64,000 bases of DNA from Aplectana chamaeleonis. Taxonomy: Eukaryota > Nematoda > Chromadorea > Rhabditida > Cosmocercidae. Under the pieces are notes generated by a model that was not told where the DNA came from, made no database searches, and saw only the letters and a program-made list of their open reading frames with translations. The first letter of the stretch is position 1, and each line of letters starts with the position of its first letter. This document shows, one piece after another, positions 1 through 10,435 of the stretch. A program made the position numbers and the translations under genes. The stretch is taken from the NCBI GenBank assembly GCA_029168955.1, contig JAPDOI010000422.1, forward strand, positions 124,001 through 188,000. The letters are read 5' to 3'.

Positions 1-160
1 TGCCAGGTATTAGCCAAGTGACTGCCAGCGGTAGACCAATGTTCTGGAGAACCGCTGGCAGGATTTTGGCGGACCGCCGGCTAATGGCTGTCCGACACCG
101 GGAATGGTTTTCGCTCGCCAAGCAAATGCCGGCGGTCCGCCTATCCCAATGTCTGAGATT
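1..160. repeat. Dispersed repeat rich in CCAGCGGTCCGCC, inverted partner of 49965-50125
   Basis: The block with GGCGGACCGCCGGCTAATGG (from about 67) through CCCAATGTCTGAG (about 144-156) reappears as its reverse complement at 49965-50125 with few changes. The same GCCAGCGG / GCGGTCCGCC words recur inside each copy in both orientations, so this is a fragment of a motif-rich repeat cut by the window edge. No coding capacity is credible: the open frame across it follows the repeat. What generated the repeat is unknown. Confidence 0.75.
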
Positions 161-775
161 TCATTCATTCACCATTCACAACCAGTGTAAACTAGTGTTG
201 TCAATATTTTTCCCACTTTCTGATTTCAGATGAATTCGTCCCTATTCCCTTATACAGAAGTATATTGTAACGTTGAATATGAATGAGTTGGAAAACACGG
301 AAGAAAACTGAGTCGTTAAAGAGTGGCCTGGTGAGTAACCTTGGCTTTCACCTAATAAAACCTCATACCAGTATGCTATGTCCAGTTTCCTGTACAGGGT
401 TGCAGAGTGTGAGCACGAGGAGCTCAGGGCCGCGTTGCTGATAATCAAGCAAGATTCCAAGTAATGCTTTAATTTTCCACGAATCATGGATTACTCAGTT
501 TCTTGACTTTTTCCAGACTGTCTCAAATTCTGGGAGCATGAACGGCAGCATTTAAGCTCTGCCATCAACAGCACAAAGTCTTAGAGAACCTCAGAGGAGA
601 GTCACAGTTGCGGAGAAGTCCAACGTTCCTCAAAAGAAGGATAAAAGAAAAGCTAATTTTTGTATCCGCTTGTTATTTCTGTTGAAGCTCGGCGACTGGT
701 CATATCATAAATCTTTATGTATGGGCTTAAAGAGAGTATTTTGAACTTGCATTATTCGTTCTATGAATTGGATTG
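161..775. other. No recognised feature
   Basis: I see no repeat partner, RNA gene or convincing exon here. Short open frames on the minus strand (242-487) have no recognisable protein signature. Confidence 0.5.
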
Positions 776-958
776 CTAATTGAAGTCCAACCTCAAAATC
801 GACTTTCTATTTTTCCACCTATCTTGAAGACGGTCCATTGCTGATTCCAATGATGTCTCTGGAATCGTACAAGACCACTTGCAAACTGAGTTGTGGCCTC
901 TCAAAAATTGAGCTGCAGAAGCATGGTGGACGAGTTGTCCGCGGCTCGGAACTTCCGT
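776..958. repeat. Left half of a dispersed repeat (family A), split by the element at 959-6156
   Basis: The sequence around GGAATCGTACAAGACC (about 860) matches, in reverse orientation, 29690-29852. It also resembles 40670-40790 and 41250-41320. The matching right half resumes at 6157, where GAAACCATTGTATGCGAGC aligns with GCAGCCAATGTGTGCGAGC at about 44350. Uninterrupted copies at 29392-29852 and 44272-44652 show the two halves belong together, so this is an old repeat that received a large insertion. Confidence 0.7.
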
Positions 959-988
959 CTCGGACAAAGAAAAAACCTGACCGCGGGC

Positions 989-1180
989 AACTATGTGAAA
1001 AAAGCTGACCGCGACAATGCGGCGGTTGTAGCGCGTTCCGACCGCGCTTAAATGTTGACAGCGGTCGAACCGCGTTTAGGCGCGGTCAAACCGCGGTAAG
1101 AAAACGACGGTCGGACCGCGTGCAGAGCACACTCAGCAGTCGCGCGCGGCAGAGCGGCGCGGGATTTGGCCGCTTGCTTC
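989..1180. repeat. Degenerate CCGCG-rich motif zone
   Basis: Short words such as GTTCCGACCGCG, CGGTCAAACCGCGG and CGGTCGGACCGCG recur at irregular spacing in both orientations. They resemble the interior minisatellite of the same element (about 5690-6090) and the separate zones at 41490-41730 and 46670-46910. The sequence between 1181 and 1490 shows nothing recognisable. Confidence 0.6.
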
Positions 1181-1491
1181 ACTATGTTGCTCAATGAGGG
1201 AACTTGAGAATACGTATACATATGACACACTTAATGCTTGAACAGTTATGCGCACTTTTCAGCAGGTCAGCCCGACTAATCATGCATTAATCCTTGCAAA
1301 TAACAATTTTCATGGTTCATTTGATTGTTTCTTATTTATTTAGAAATTAACTTCTATACTGATATTATCAAAATTACCTCGGCATCGTCTAATGAGTCTG
1401 ATATTTCTATGCCAACGAGGTTGATAGGTGGAATTTTTATTTTCGGCCTGACGTTTCGATCATCACGACTTCATCAGTATTTTTATTTATA

Positions 1492-1835
<344 letters not shown>

Positions 1836-1995
1836 AATGCGTACCCCTGATAGCCTCAATAGTGTTTCTCTTGTGTTGGTGGATATTTCCACTAGTTCAA
1901 TGAGTCATCGTTGGCTATGGCAGTGCGCCAAACTCAGGCGCGCGCGGCAACCGATTACGCTTTCAAAAGACATTTCGCAATTGGTTCAGTTCGAT

Positions 1996-2211
1996 ATGAG
2001 CAGGAGCCGACGGGCGGCGGTAAACTCGCCTCGCCGCTGTGGAGGTATGTTGCTTTTCGAGTTATTTTTCTCATTTCTGTTGCCTAATTTAGAATCATAT
2101 TCACAATTGCTATTTTTTCAGAAATTATCCGCGAACGGAGGCTTCGGGAAATCGCTGAAGAGGAATTCCTGCGGTCCCTTCTAGCTCGAGGAGGAATCCG
2201 ACGAAATTCAG
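1996..2211 (+). CDS. Candidate small spliced gene, two core exons (1996-2044 and 2122-2211), product unknown
   Basis: An ATG at 1996 lies six bases after TTGGTTCAG, which would suit an SL trans-splice acceptor. The first exon (49 nt) ends at a GTATGT donor. The 77-bp intron ends in TATTTTTTCAG, and the second exon (90 nt) stays open in the joined frame and ends at a GTGTTT donor. The peptide is strongly charged: MSRSRRAAVNSPRRCG, then a helix-prone stretch with IIRERRLREIAEEEFLRSLL. Two phase-compatible continuations exist: an acceptor at 2294 giving a frame ending at 2557, or TTTTTTCAG at 3446 giving a short last exon ending in TAA at 3524-3526. I recognise no domain. It lies inside the 959-6156 insertion, so it may be a captured gene fragment. 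Without transcripts this stays tentative. Confidence 0.35.
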
Positions 2212-2405
2212 GTGTTTTTCTCGAATTTCTTATCTGAGCTTCTTTTCCGTTTCTCATTGCTTTCTTTCACTTTTGGTTTCGTGGCTTTTGTCAGCAAACT
2301 TGCCTATTATCACAGAAACTTTTGTTTTTTCTCTGGTCCCGGAACAGGATTTTTTCCTGTTTCGGAGTTTCGGAGAATTTCGAGATTTCTTATCGTCATT
2401 TTCAG

Positions 2406-2655
2406 CGCACAGATTCCCCCCACTGGGGGGGGGGGAACCTCTGCGCGAATTTTTTATTTTCCCAAAAACCTGGATTTTTTTGAATTCCGGAAATTTGAAT
2501 AAAAAACTCGAATTTTGTAATTTCCCTGTTCTCTCAGCAAATCCGTATGTTTTTTAGCGCAGAGTTTCCCCCCAATGCGGGGGAACCTCGGCGCGAATTT
2601 TTTATTTTCTCAAAAACTTGGATTTTTTTGAATTCTGGAAATTTGAATAAAACCC
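2406..2655. repeat. Tandem duplication, offset 148 bp
   Basis: The block GCGCGAATTTTTTATTTTC, followed by a stretch ending GGAAATTTGAATAAAA, occurs at about 2443 and again at about 2591, preceded both times by a C-run and G-run (CCCCCC...GGGG). Long frames running through it follow the duplication and are weak evidence for coding. Confidence 0.85.
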
Positions 2656-2727
2656 CTTTTCCCGTAGCGGAGTACTCAGCGTCTTTTGCAAGCAGCCGCA
2701 GTGGTATCAGGGATGAGCGGAATAAAA

Positions 2728-2830
2728 TTTAGAATTTCGGAAATCGAAACAAAATTAAAATTTCGGAAATCGGAAAGCGAAATTCCGAGGCCCAAAATTT
2801 GCGGAAATCGGAATCGGAAAACGGAACAAA
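2728..2830. repeat. Motif zone of TTCGGAAATCGGAA words
   Basis: Variants of TTTCGGAAATCGAAA are packed at irregular spacing. A related block is at 4505-4570 (AAGCGGAATTTCGAGGCC, GTGCGGAAATCGGAATG), and a larger, mostly reverse-orientation version is at 15690-16080. The region 2880-3440 between this and the next candidate exon shows nothing I recognise. Confidence 0.65.
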
Positions 2831-3526
2831 GTTTACTCGCTGCTGGCATCGAACAATGTGTCCTTGCACCTCGGGTCTAACACCACCAAACCACCGTTTC
2901 CCAGATACTTATCCATCCTTACCACCAAACCGTTATTAATCAGATTTATGATCTCATGAGGATCACTCCAGGGATGTGCATAATTGTGACTTACGATTAA
3001 CGACTTGAATGACCGATGGGGGGGGTGGTTACGTCTAAAGGTTAACGACGAACAATTTTTGAAAATTTCCTGTACTATCCGAAAATTCGTAAGAAAATCA
3101 TTATTCACTGTCATCGCTCCCCTATGGGGGGATCGCACCAACTTTGAAAAATTTTTCGCCGTTGGTTGTTCCAGATACCTATATGCATGCGTAGGTGGTC
3201 TAAGTAAACGACTTCTAACGTCTTGGATATAAATAATATGGCGCCAAGATGAGGAATCGCTTCGGTGCTAAGCAGAAGCGTTATACCCCTCAAATGGTGA
3301 GATTTAGCCGTTTTCGCAGAAAACCCTTAATTGTAACCGGAACCCGTTCCCGAACCTGAACAAGTTTTTCAAACTACAAGCCGCGGAGCCATTCTAAGAA
3401 CATTCTCCGCAGTTGTATTCAAGAACTCAAAAAATACTTTTTTCAGAAAAGTACCCTGGGAAGCCGTCCATAGCTATATGCGAACATGAGTTCTACAACA
3501 TTCGAAAACAGACTTCGAATCAGTAA

Positions 3527-3984
3527 TTCGATTGGAACAATTTTTTTGCAGAGACGCCATTCAGTAGTTGCAAGTGTTTGAGGCACGCACCAGTTCTCGT
3601 GTGTGACACGCCATGTCAATACAAAGGTCGGGATCATACTTCTAGCGACGAGCAACGCAAAGCAGTCTTCACCATCAATATCGACCGAAAGTCGATATGC
3701 ACTGTCGCTGTCGATGTTCGCGGGGCGTATGACTCCGACCAAAGGGTTGCGTTGCAGCAATCACAGACCGGTCGCTAACCTTATTCTCAGACAAAAAGGA
3801 GCTCAATGCTTACGCCGATACGCCCATTTTCTCTTGAAAAACGCGATAAGCATGTGCTAACCCTCCTGACACGAGAGCGTGCATATCGCGATGAGAAGGG
3901 CGAGATAGTGCCCAACGCGTACGAAAATCGCATTAAAATGAGGCTCGACGCCAACCACGCCATTTTTCCCAGGGAAACCACTTT
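3527..3984. other. Region with overlapping open frames, coding status unresolved
   Basis: Frames open on both strands overlap here: plus 3551-3778, minus 3443-3760 and plus 3797-4060. One plus-strand frame follows TTTTTTTGCAG and has a cysteine cluster. The gaps that would have to be introns are only about 20-29 bp, too short for normal nematode splicing, and no protein family is recognisable. A decayed gene fragment is possible, but chance open frames in less AT-rich DNA explain it as well. Confidence 0.2.
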
Positions 3985-4125
3985 TGAAACATGCCTCAGA
4001 TGTTGGCAATGCCGTTGCTTGAATGCCCCAGTTTATTTACTTGGCCCTCCCAGCCGCTGAAGGCTCCAGATGGCGCTCGGTGCACTGGCCGCACGGCGCG
4101 TCGGGGAGCGAAGAGTTTGTGCTTC
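3985..4125 (+). repeat. SL1-like unit, most diverged copy (copy 1 of 5)
   Basis: The upstream part CAGATGTTGGCAATGCCGTT matches the reverse complement of about 57570-57590. The leader position (about 4016-4036) is badly decayed but retains CCCCAGTTTAT. The GC-rich part downstream, with CCCAGCCGCTG, CCAGATGGCGCTCGG and CTGGCCGC, matches the copy at 10696 closely. The shared order of upstream block, leader and GC-rich block makes homology convincing although the leader would not function. It lies inside the 959-6156 element. Confidence 0.55.
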
Positions 4126-5365
4126 ACGCTCAGTCAAGAAATTTCAGAGGTGTATATCTAAGGTTCAAACTTTGTTCTTCATAGGATCTGTATATCAAGT
4201 TTTGGTAATCCACCTAGCTATTGATGCCTTCTTTCCTTTTCACTCTGGATTGTTTTTTTCGGCTTTAGCGGTGCCAATTGTCAAATTCTAAGGAATAACG
4301 ATTACGACAAACGATTAACAAGGGTTTTGGCTCGTTGAACGACAAACGAATCACAAAGTTCTAATTGCGTATATCCCTTAAGCCCATGAAAATTAAGTTG
4401 CTCTAACAGGTTTTGATAGAAGTTGGCAAGTCTCAGCTCGTCAGATTCTGTCAGTGGATGCCGGGTAAGATTATTTTCGCATTCTGTTCCGATTACCGCA
4501 CCCATTTTTCGGAAGTCGAAAAGCGGAATTTCGAGGCCTAAAAACGTGCGGAAATCGGAATGCGGAGTTCCGTTCATTCCTGAGTGGTACGCTGCGAAAA
4601 TTATAGGCGGGAGGGTGCGGTGCGGAGGGGGGCGACGGGAAGTGAAGGCAAACATTCAATGCGGGAAGCGCGCTCTACGGCATCACCCGTCTTTCCTTCC
4701 TACACACATTAGGACTTTCTCGCGTCGCACCTCAACGGAACCAGATCAATGAGTGATGGGTTGATACGCTCGCTGATTACTAGAAGCTCACTTTATCACA
4801 TTGCGATGAACTACTTCCTCCCACGCACGACAAAATTCCTTCCGCATCCCCGTCAGCATCCCGCCGAAATGTTTGGAACGTGCAACCCATGAATACTATA
4901 GGAATCAAATATTACTAATAAATGAAAATTGGGATGCATCAAGTTTAGCTGGAATTGACGGTGTGAACTCCACCGCGAAATGGAAATAATGTCCAAAGAT
5001 CATAACTAATGAAAGCTGTATTTTCAGCGTCGGAGCAAGGGAGACGAACTTTCGACCCAGGCATGAACTACTTGATGCTCTTGATCTCTGCTCGCGATCT
5101 CATGGCCTTTATGAGATGATAATCATTTCGACGATTCCCATATTATTTGTTCATTCAAATGCAGTATTGTTCACGTGAAATAATAAATCTGAAAGCAGTC
5201 TGTTTCTGCAACCACAACATGCTTCGCGGCATTTAAATCCGGTAATCCTCAAGGTGGGTGGAGCTTGAGAACGCTACATGTCATCTCGCGGATAAGCGAG
5301 CACAGGCTTATCGGGGGCCGTCTTCAAGCTTTTCTATGCAGTATGCGTTTTAACCGCTTAAGCTG
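4126..5365. other. Mostly unassigned, with one short dispersed repeat at 4505-4570
   Basis: Apart from the CGGAAATCGGAA-type block at 4505-4570 I see no repeat, RNA or coding signal. Open frames at 4302-4752 on both strands overlap and have no recognisable content. Confidence 0.5.
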
Positions 5366-6090
5366 GCCGATGAATAACTGCTGACTGCGGGCTAGCCGCG
5401 GAAGCTGGAAGAATAGCAACGGCAGGTTCCCAACTAGCTGCGGAAAGCTTTTGAACTGACAGTGGCTTAATCTGGATTAACCGTGGGTTTTTGCGCACCG
5501 ACAGTGGATAAACTTGAATGATCAACCGCGGGTAATTTGCGGGCCAACCGCGAAATCTCGCGGTCCGACAGTAGCTTAATTCGGGCTTTCCGCGCGACTT
5601 TCCGGACAAACCGCGAAATCTTCCGGACGAAGAGCGGGGCGTTCTGGACTGATCGCGTGAGCTAGCGCACCGACGGTGGTTCTATTCAGACCAACCGCGG
5701 GAGCTCGCAGACTGACCGCGGTAGCTTGCGCACTGACGGCGGGAGCTTTCGTACTGACCGCGGGAGCTCGCAGACTGACCGCGGGAGCTCGCGGACTGAC
5801 CGCGGGAGCTCGCGGACTGACCGCGGGAGCTCGCGGACTGACCGCGGGAGCTCGTGGACTGACCGCGGGAGCTCGCGGACTGACCGCGGGAGCTCGCGGA
5901 CTGACCACGGGAGCTCGCGGACTGACCGCGGGAGCTCGTGGACTGACCGCGGGAGCTCGTGGACTGACCGCGGGAGCTCGCGGACTGACCGCGGGAGCTC
6001 GCGGACTGACCACGGGAGCTCGCGGACTGACCGCGGGAGCTCGCGGACTGACCGCGGTAGCTTGAGGACTGACCGCGAGCGGAAACCGGT
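5366..6090. repeat. 21-bp GC-rich minisatellite (GACCGCGGGAGCTCGCGGACT) with degenerate left flank
   Basis: About 18-19 units of 21 bp run from about 5690 to 6090, each carrying CCGCGGGAGCTCG, with single-base variants such as GTGG and CACGG. The left flank (5366-5690) holds older, irregularly spaced variants of the same word. Because 21 is divisible by three and the unit lacks stops in several frames, four or more long overlapping open frames appear on both strands. They are artefacts. The unit shares CTGACCGCGGG with the terminal inverted repeat at 959-988. Confidence 0.9.
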
Positions 6091-6156
6091 TCGACCAACG
6101 TCCATCCCGGTGGCGATCCGCTATTTGCGCGCGGTCAGGTTTTCACTTTGTCCGAG

Positions 6157-6330
6157 GTCATTTGAAACCATTGTATGCGAGCCGACCTGAATAAAGAGAG
6201 AGGCTTAGAATGAAGGGAAGAACGCGATTATTGGTCGGCAACCATCGCTCATCTTGCCACTGTTGAGCTCGGTAGATCGTAAAAGGGGCGTGCCAAAGTG
6301 GCTTCTCAAGGTGGGCGCCCCACGGTGAAT
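6157..6330. repeat. Right half of the interrupted family A repeat
   Basis: CGAGCCGACCTGAATAAAGAG and the following GAATGAAGGGAAGA and ACCATCGCTC match 44360-44450 in the same order. This is the continuation of the half at 776-958 beyond the insertion. Nothing further is recognised from 6331 to 6489. Confidence 0.7.
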
Positions 6331-6489
6331 TCCTCCTATTTCTCGCTTATTCGGAGGAATCGAGAGCTCGCACTTGGGAGGTGTTGTATGGGATGGGTCA
6401 ACTCTATAATTACGTCTTTCTCAGATTTCGCCCCTGAGCTTGGACTGTGCCTTCAATAGCATACAGTATGAAAGGGGATGAAACTGAAG

Positions 6490-6980
6490 AATGCTGCATA
6501 CCCTGTCCCAAACGAGATGGCAAGCGTAGAGCCCAAAGAAGCAGCGCGCCGCCCTCTGCGTCTCTGACACTTTCGTATTTTTGGACGTTTTTTAACTTTT
6601 TCACTTCATTTCCTTACATACTCCATTGCTCTTTTGCGTTCTTTTCTCTCGAAATGCTCGTGATATTAACTCCCGATACATATTTTGGTCTTCACGTGGC
6701 AGGGAAAGTTTTCAGGATATGGATAACAGGTCGGAGAACACAGAGTCGTCTAACCCGTCGATTTCATCGTAAACTCGATACAACCGAGCTGTTTTAACTT
6801 GTCTGAGGTCATTATTTCCCTTTATTGTTTGGTTGCAGTCTCTATACTGTCTCAGACAACTTTAACATCGATCCAGGTGTTTCAGGTCGCTTATGATGTC
6901 AGAGACGCAGAGGGCTGCGCGCTGCTTCTTTGGACTGTAGGCTTGCCATCTCGTTCGGGACAGGGTACAGCATGCGTAGA
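6490..6980. repeat. Inverted repeat with arms of about 85 bp
   Basis: The left arm (about 6493-6575, containing GCGCGCCGCCCTCTGCG) is the reverse complement of 6897-6977 (containing CGCAGAGGGCTGCGCGC) with about 90 percent identity by eye. The loop is about 320 bp. Matching peptide-like frames on opposite strands are explained by the two arms. It is probably a foldback MITE, family unknown. The stretch 6981-7316 shows nothing else. Confidence 0.75.
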
Positions 6981-7316
6981 CATGACGATCATTGCCCCCC
7001 CCGCCATCCTGCGGGAACAGGGGCTCTCTACACACCGAGGGAGGAGTTGTCCCGCTTTTGGCTGCTCAAATTCCACTCGGGACCACTTCGCTTGCGTTGA
7101 GGTCTGGGAGCTTTTTGAGATCAAAATTTTTGAAAAATGTCCAAAACTTTCAAGTCCCCCAGGTTCTGAAAAAAATTCAACAGTTTTATTTTCAAAAAAA
7201 GTATTTTTTCATTTTTTTGATTGAGAAGGGAGTAATTGAAATTGTGACACAGATCGCCACACAAAATGCACTATCTAAAATCTATGGAGTTCCTGTGAGA
7301 ACCATGACTGAAAGCA

Positions 7317-7441
7317 AGTTTGCCGGCCGACGTCGGACGCTCATTATCAAGTTTGATAAGTCAAGATAGATAAGATGGATAGAATAGGGTAGATAGATAT
7401 TACACATTCGATAACGAGTCGTCCGACGTCGGTCGGGCAAG
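7317..7441. mobile_element. Small palindromic MITE
   Basis: The left arm (TTGCCGGCCGACGTCGGACG then CTCATTATC) mirrors the right arm (GATAACGAG then CGTCCGACGTCGGTCGGGCAA), about 30 bp each around an AT-rich centre with AGATAGAT repeats. No protein is encoded. Confidence 0.7.
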
Positions 7442-7764
7442 TGTGAAAGAGGCTCAAGTTTTGACGGATAAGAAACTTTCAGCTACGTTAAAAAAAAATT
7501 ACGTTTGCATAGAGACCTCCGGGTGGGTGGAACACTTTTGTGGGTGCGTAAACATTCACATGTTTAAAAAAGTTCGAGTCCCCACTCGTATTGTTCAGCC
7601 AGAAGACTCAGGAAAAGCGAAACAAGTTATTTGTAATATAAATGGAACGCACTTGAATGTCTCAAGTAACTCACATTTATATTTCATAGAACATACATTT
7701 AAATTACATGTAACTTACATTTATATTACATGTAAGTTACACAGTTACACAAGCCATTACAGCT

Positions 7765-9000
7765 TGCTTTTTTGGACTTTGAAGCCGCAATCGACTCTCC
7801 TCATCGTGATCGATTGCTCAACGCTCTGCGAGCCGATGGAGTCCCGGAAAAGTATGTTCGACTAATCGAGGACATGAACAAAGGAACAACAGCAGCAGTT
7901 CGTACGCCTGTCGAATTTACGTCAGCTTTCGAGGTGAGAACAGGAGTAAGGCAAGGAGCTGTAGCAGGACCTTTCCTCTTCAACTTTGCCGTTGATGACA
8001 TCATGCGTAGAGTCGCAGAACAGTTTCCTGCGGATGTGATCCTTACACCATCAGGACGCTCCCTTGTCGACCTGGAGTACGCCGATGACATTGTGTTATT
8101 CGCTGAAAACAACGCAGAACTGCAAAGGATTGTGAACCTCGTTTCGAAGTATGCCGCAGCCTATGGACTTCGTCTTCGTCCCGACAAATGCAAGCAGATG
8201 TGGGTCTCTCAGAGACCTTTAACGGGAGTTTGTGCGGACGGACAACGTATCAAGCTGGTGGATGATTTCTGTTATTTGGGCTATTTGCTGAAGAACGATG
8301 GTAGTTATGCAGCGGATATTCGACAACGATGTGCGAAAGCTACGTCTGCATTCAATTCTCTAACCAAGTGTTTGTGGTCTACCACCATCGCGAAGGAAGT
8401 CAAGTTGCGCGTCTACTTATCCGCTATTCGCCCTATCATGATGTACCGATCGGAGACGTGGGCAGCACCGAAGACGGATAGGTTGGATTGCACGGAGAGG
8501 AAGCTTTTTAGACGCTTGCTCGGATATTTCTGGCCGCGGATGTGCCACAACGAAGATCTCTACAACGAGATTGACGCCTTACATCAACGCTTGACACAAG
8601 GGAGGTACCAGCATCTCCCAACGCCATCTCAAGCAGCAATGGAAAGTCGACTTTGACTGCTCGGGCATATAGTAAGAAGAACGCCGGATCGTCTCGTACA
8701 ACACGCTCTAAGGATGCTTCCAAATCCTGTCTGGAAACGGCCACCTGGGCGTAGGCGAAAGTTCTGGACGGATGTGGTGAAAGAGGTTTGAAGTCACTCC
8801 GCATCGAAAGACAGTTCAGGCGCGATGTTTTGTTTCGCAGGAAATGGAATAGTGACAGCTGGATGGAATGTGTTCAAATTGTGGCTGAAGACCGTGAAAA
8901 ATGGACACGGCTGACTACTAGGACGGCACACCTCGGTGAAGATGCGGAATGACCGCGTCAGGCGAAAGCCAACCGATTAAGTCAAGTAAGTCAAGTAAGT
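7765..9000 (+). pseudogene. RTE/hookworm-type non-LTR retrotransposon, 5'-truncated reverse transcriptase pseudogene
   Basis: The frame from about 7769 encodes the C-terminal part of a reverse transcriptase that would copy element RNA at a nicked target site. Motifs in order are a catalytic-Asp motif LDFEAAIDS near the start, RQGAVAGPFLFNFAVDD about 60 residues on, and the catalytic LEYADDIVLFAE about 95 residues on, followed by a thumb/connection region with LRLRPDKCKQMW. The 5' end, including any endonuclease domain, is missing. The frame is broken by a TGA at 8654-8656 and by a shift near 8785-8795, after which homologous coding continues in another frame to TGA at 8950-8952. The tail is two to three TCAAGTAAG repeats (8982-9000), the short tandem-repeat tail expected of RTE-like elements. 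It is inactive and inserted into the AAGTTAC element. Confidence 0.9.
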
Positions 9001-9039
9001 TACACTTATGTTACTAGTAACTTACATTTGAGTTTTCAC

Positions 9040-9226
9040 TATGGGTGGCCATCACGTGACGCAGACGACACCACGCGACACAGTGGGCGCGTCCCAGACC
9101 ACACTTTAGGCCAAAAAAAATGCTGTGCAAGGCCTTCCGTGCTGGTATGGGGTCAAGTACCTCAAACTTGGGTAATTGAACCAACAGCAACGTCAGTAGT
9201 ATGGCTGAACCCACGAGTTCGTCGTA
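9040..9226 (-). repeat. SL1-like unit, best leader match (copy 2 of 5)
   Basis: On the minus strand 9182-9161 reads GGTTCAATTACCCAAG followed by TTTGAG, 21 of 22 positions identical to the nematode SL1 leader, and is immediately followed by GTACTTGACC, so the GAG|GT splice-donor junction is intact. About 45 bp upstream is shared with the other copies. Downstream is GC-rich for about 40 nt, then CATTTTTTTTGGCC, which might be a poor Sm-like site. It could be an SL RNA pseudogene or an SL-derived repeat; expression cannot be judged. Confidence 0.65.
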
Positions 9227-9239
9227 TATCAACATTGAA

Positions 9240-9545
9240 AATATCCTCTTGGCCGATTTAAGTTACTTGCGACTTATATTGTGCCATTTAAGTTAAATGT
9301 AATATATCGGAGGCGCACTGCACGCAGGATCCTGTCAGTACCCGAAAACAAGTTACATGTAACATATCTAAGCCGATGTAAGTTACTTGCGACCTATCTC
9401 AAGTAACTTAAGTTACATGTAACATATCGGAGGCGCAGCGCCCGCAGTATTCCACCGATATGTTACATGTAACTTGGATGACCTGAGATAAGTCGCAAGT
9501 AACTTACATCGGCTCAGATATGTTACAAGTAACTTGTTTTCGGCT
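9240..9545. repeat. AAGTTAC / GTAACTT motif swarm
   Basis: At least ten copies of AAGTTAC or its complement occur at irregular spacing, several fused as GTTACATGTAAC palindromes. Two longer matching blocks (ATATCGGAGGCGCA at about 9305 and 9426) sit among them. It is part of the 7607-9582 element. Confidence 0.8.
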
Positions 9546-9582
9546 TTTTATGTTACAAGTAACTTGTTTTCGTTTTTCTGAG

Positions 9583-10435
9583 GAGATGCGAGCGCGGGTG
9601 AGAGAGGGTTTGTCACCGGCGGTGGTTCTGCAGCCACTGCACTGCGCCACACGCGGTTTGGCAATAGAGCACGATATTTTTCGATGGCTCGCCGCAGTGG
9701 TAAACTAAACCCCTTGCTCCGTCCGGAATGCTCTAAATTGAGGAATTTCCGAGCGACATCGTGGTAGTTAGTAGAAGATAGCTCAAGGATAAAGTTTTTA
9801 ACTTAAGAATCTCACGATTGGTTTAAAAAAATAGCGTTGTCCAATTTCAGCCGAATGCGCGGCTTTGGACAACGGTAAAACCTGTTTTAGGCGATTTTCG
9901 TCGTGATTTTAAGGTCGTGGGAGTGGTGTAAGGTATCATTTTGTTGGGAAATTCATGGCGAATCTGCATCTTTTTTTTTGAGAATTTTGAAAATTTAAAA
10001 TTTTATGGGGGCAAGTACGTTGTCTAATTTTCGAAGTGATAAGTTTAAGCGGAAATAGGCACGATTAATGATTGTAACTCGTCTCAAAATTTGTTTTATG
10101 TGCTGAAAGTTTGAATACTGCCTAAAATATGTCTATTACATCGTTATGAAAAGATATGTACCTTCCTTACATGTGCTGTTGTGGTGCTGTACTACATATT
10201 GTTGTCTTTGATCTTTTTGTTGCTATTACAATATGTAAGACAACCATGTCCGAAACCCTCGTTTCAAGACCTGTTGTCTTTACAGACAGAGAAACGCGAC
10301 GGAAAACACCCTCGATTTTTCCATGTTTTGGCCCGAAGTTTTTCTCCCCCCCCCCTCAAAAAAAAACTCTAGATTTCGAAAATTTTTACGTTCCCCCTGT
10401 TGTCCTGCTGGATAACGCCAGCCTGACCCAGCTGA
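9583..10435. other. No recognised feature
   Basis: Intergenic-looking sequence with homopolymer runs. No exon, repeat partner or RNA gene was recognised. Confidence 0.5.

Larger units (their letters stand above)
7607..9582. mobile_element. TIR element filled with AAGTTACATGTAACTT motifs, interrupted by a retrotransposon
   Basis: The left end (7607-7645, starting CTCAGGAAAAGCGAAACAAG) and the right end (9544-9582, reverse complement starting CTCAGAAAAACGAAAACAAG) are imperfect inverted repeats of about 38 bp. The interior, on both sides of the retrotransposon at 7765-9000, is packed with variants of AAGTTACTTG and GTTACATGTAAC. Without the retrotransposon the element would be about 735 bp. 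It carries an SL1-like unit on the minus strand. No clear target duplication was found and no transposase is present. Confidence 0.65.

Noticed and set aside
3443..3760. Minus-strand 105-codon frame and a plus-strand block resembling a channel-protein motif (YPGKPSIAIC)
   Set aside because: The resemblance is only a few residues and would require introns of 20-29 bp. I do not claim an ion-channel gene.
5576..6190. Several 130-154-codon frames on both strands with perfect peptide repeats
   Set aside because: They are all translations of the 21-bp minisatellite. Mutually overlapping frames on both strands cannot all be real, and none has flanking gene structure.
7575..7600. GTTCGAGTCCCC, similar to a tRNA T-arm
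   Set aside because: The upstream 60-70 bases contain no A-box or acceptor stem partner.
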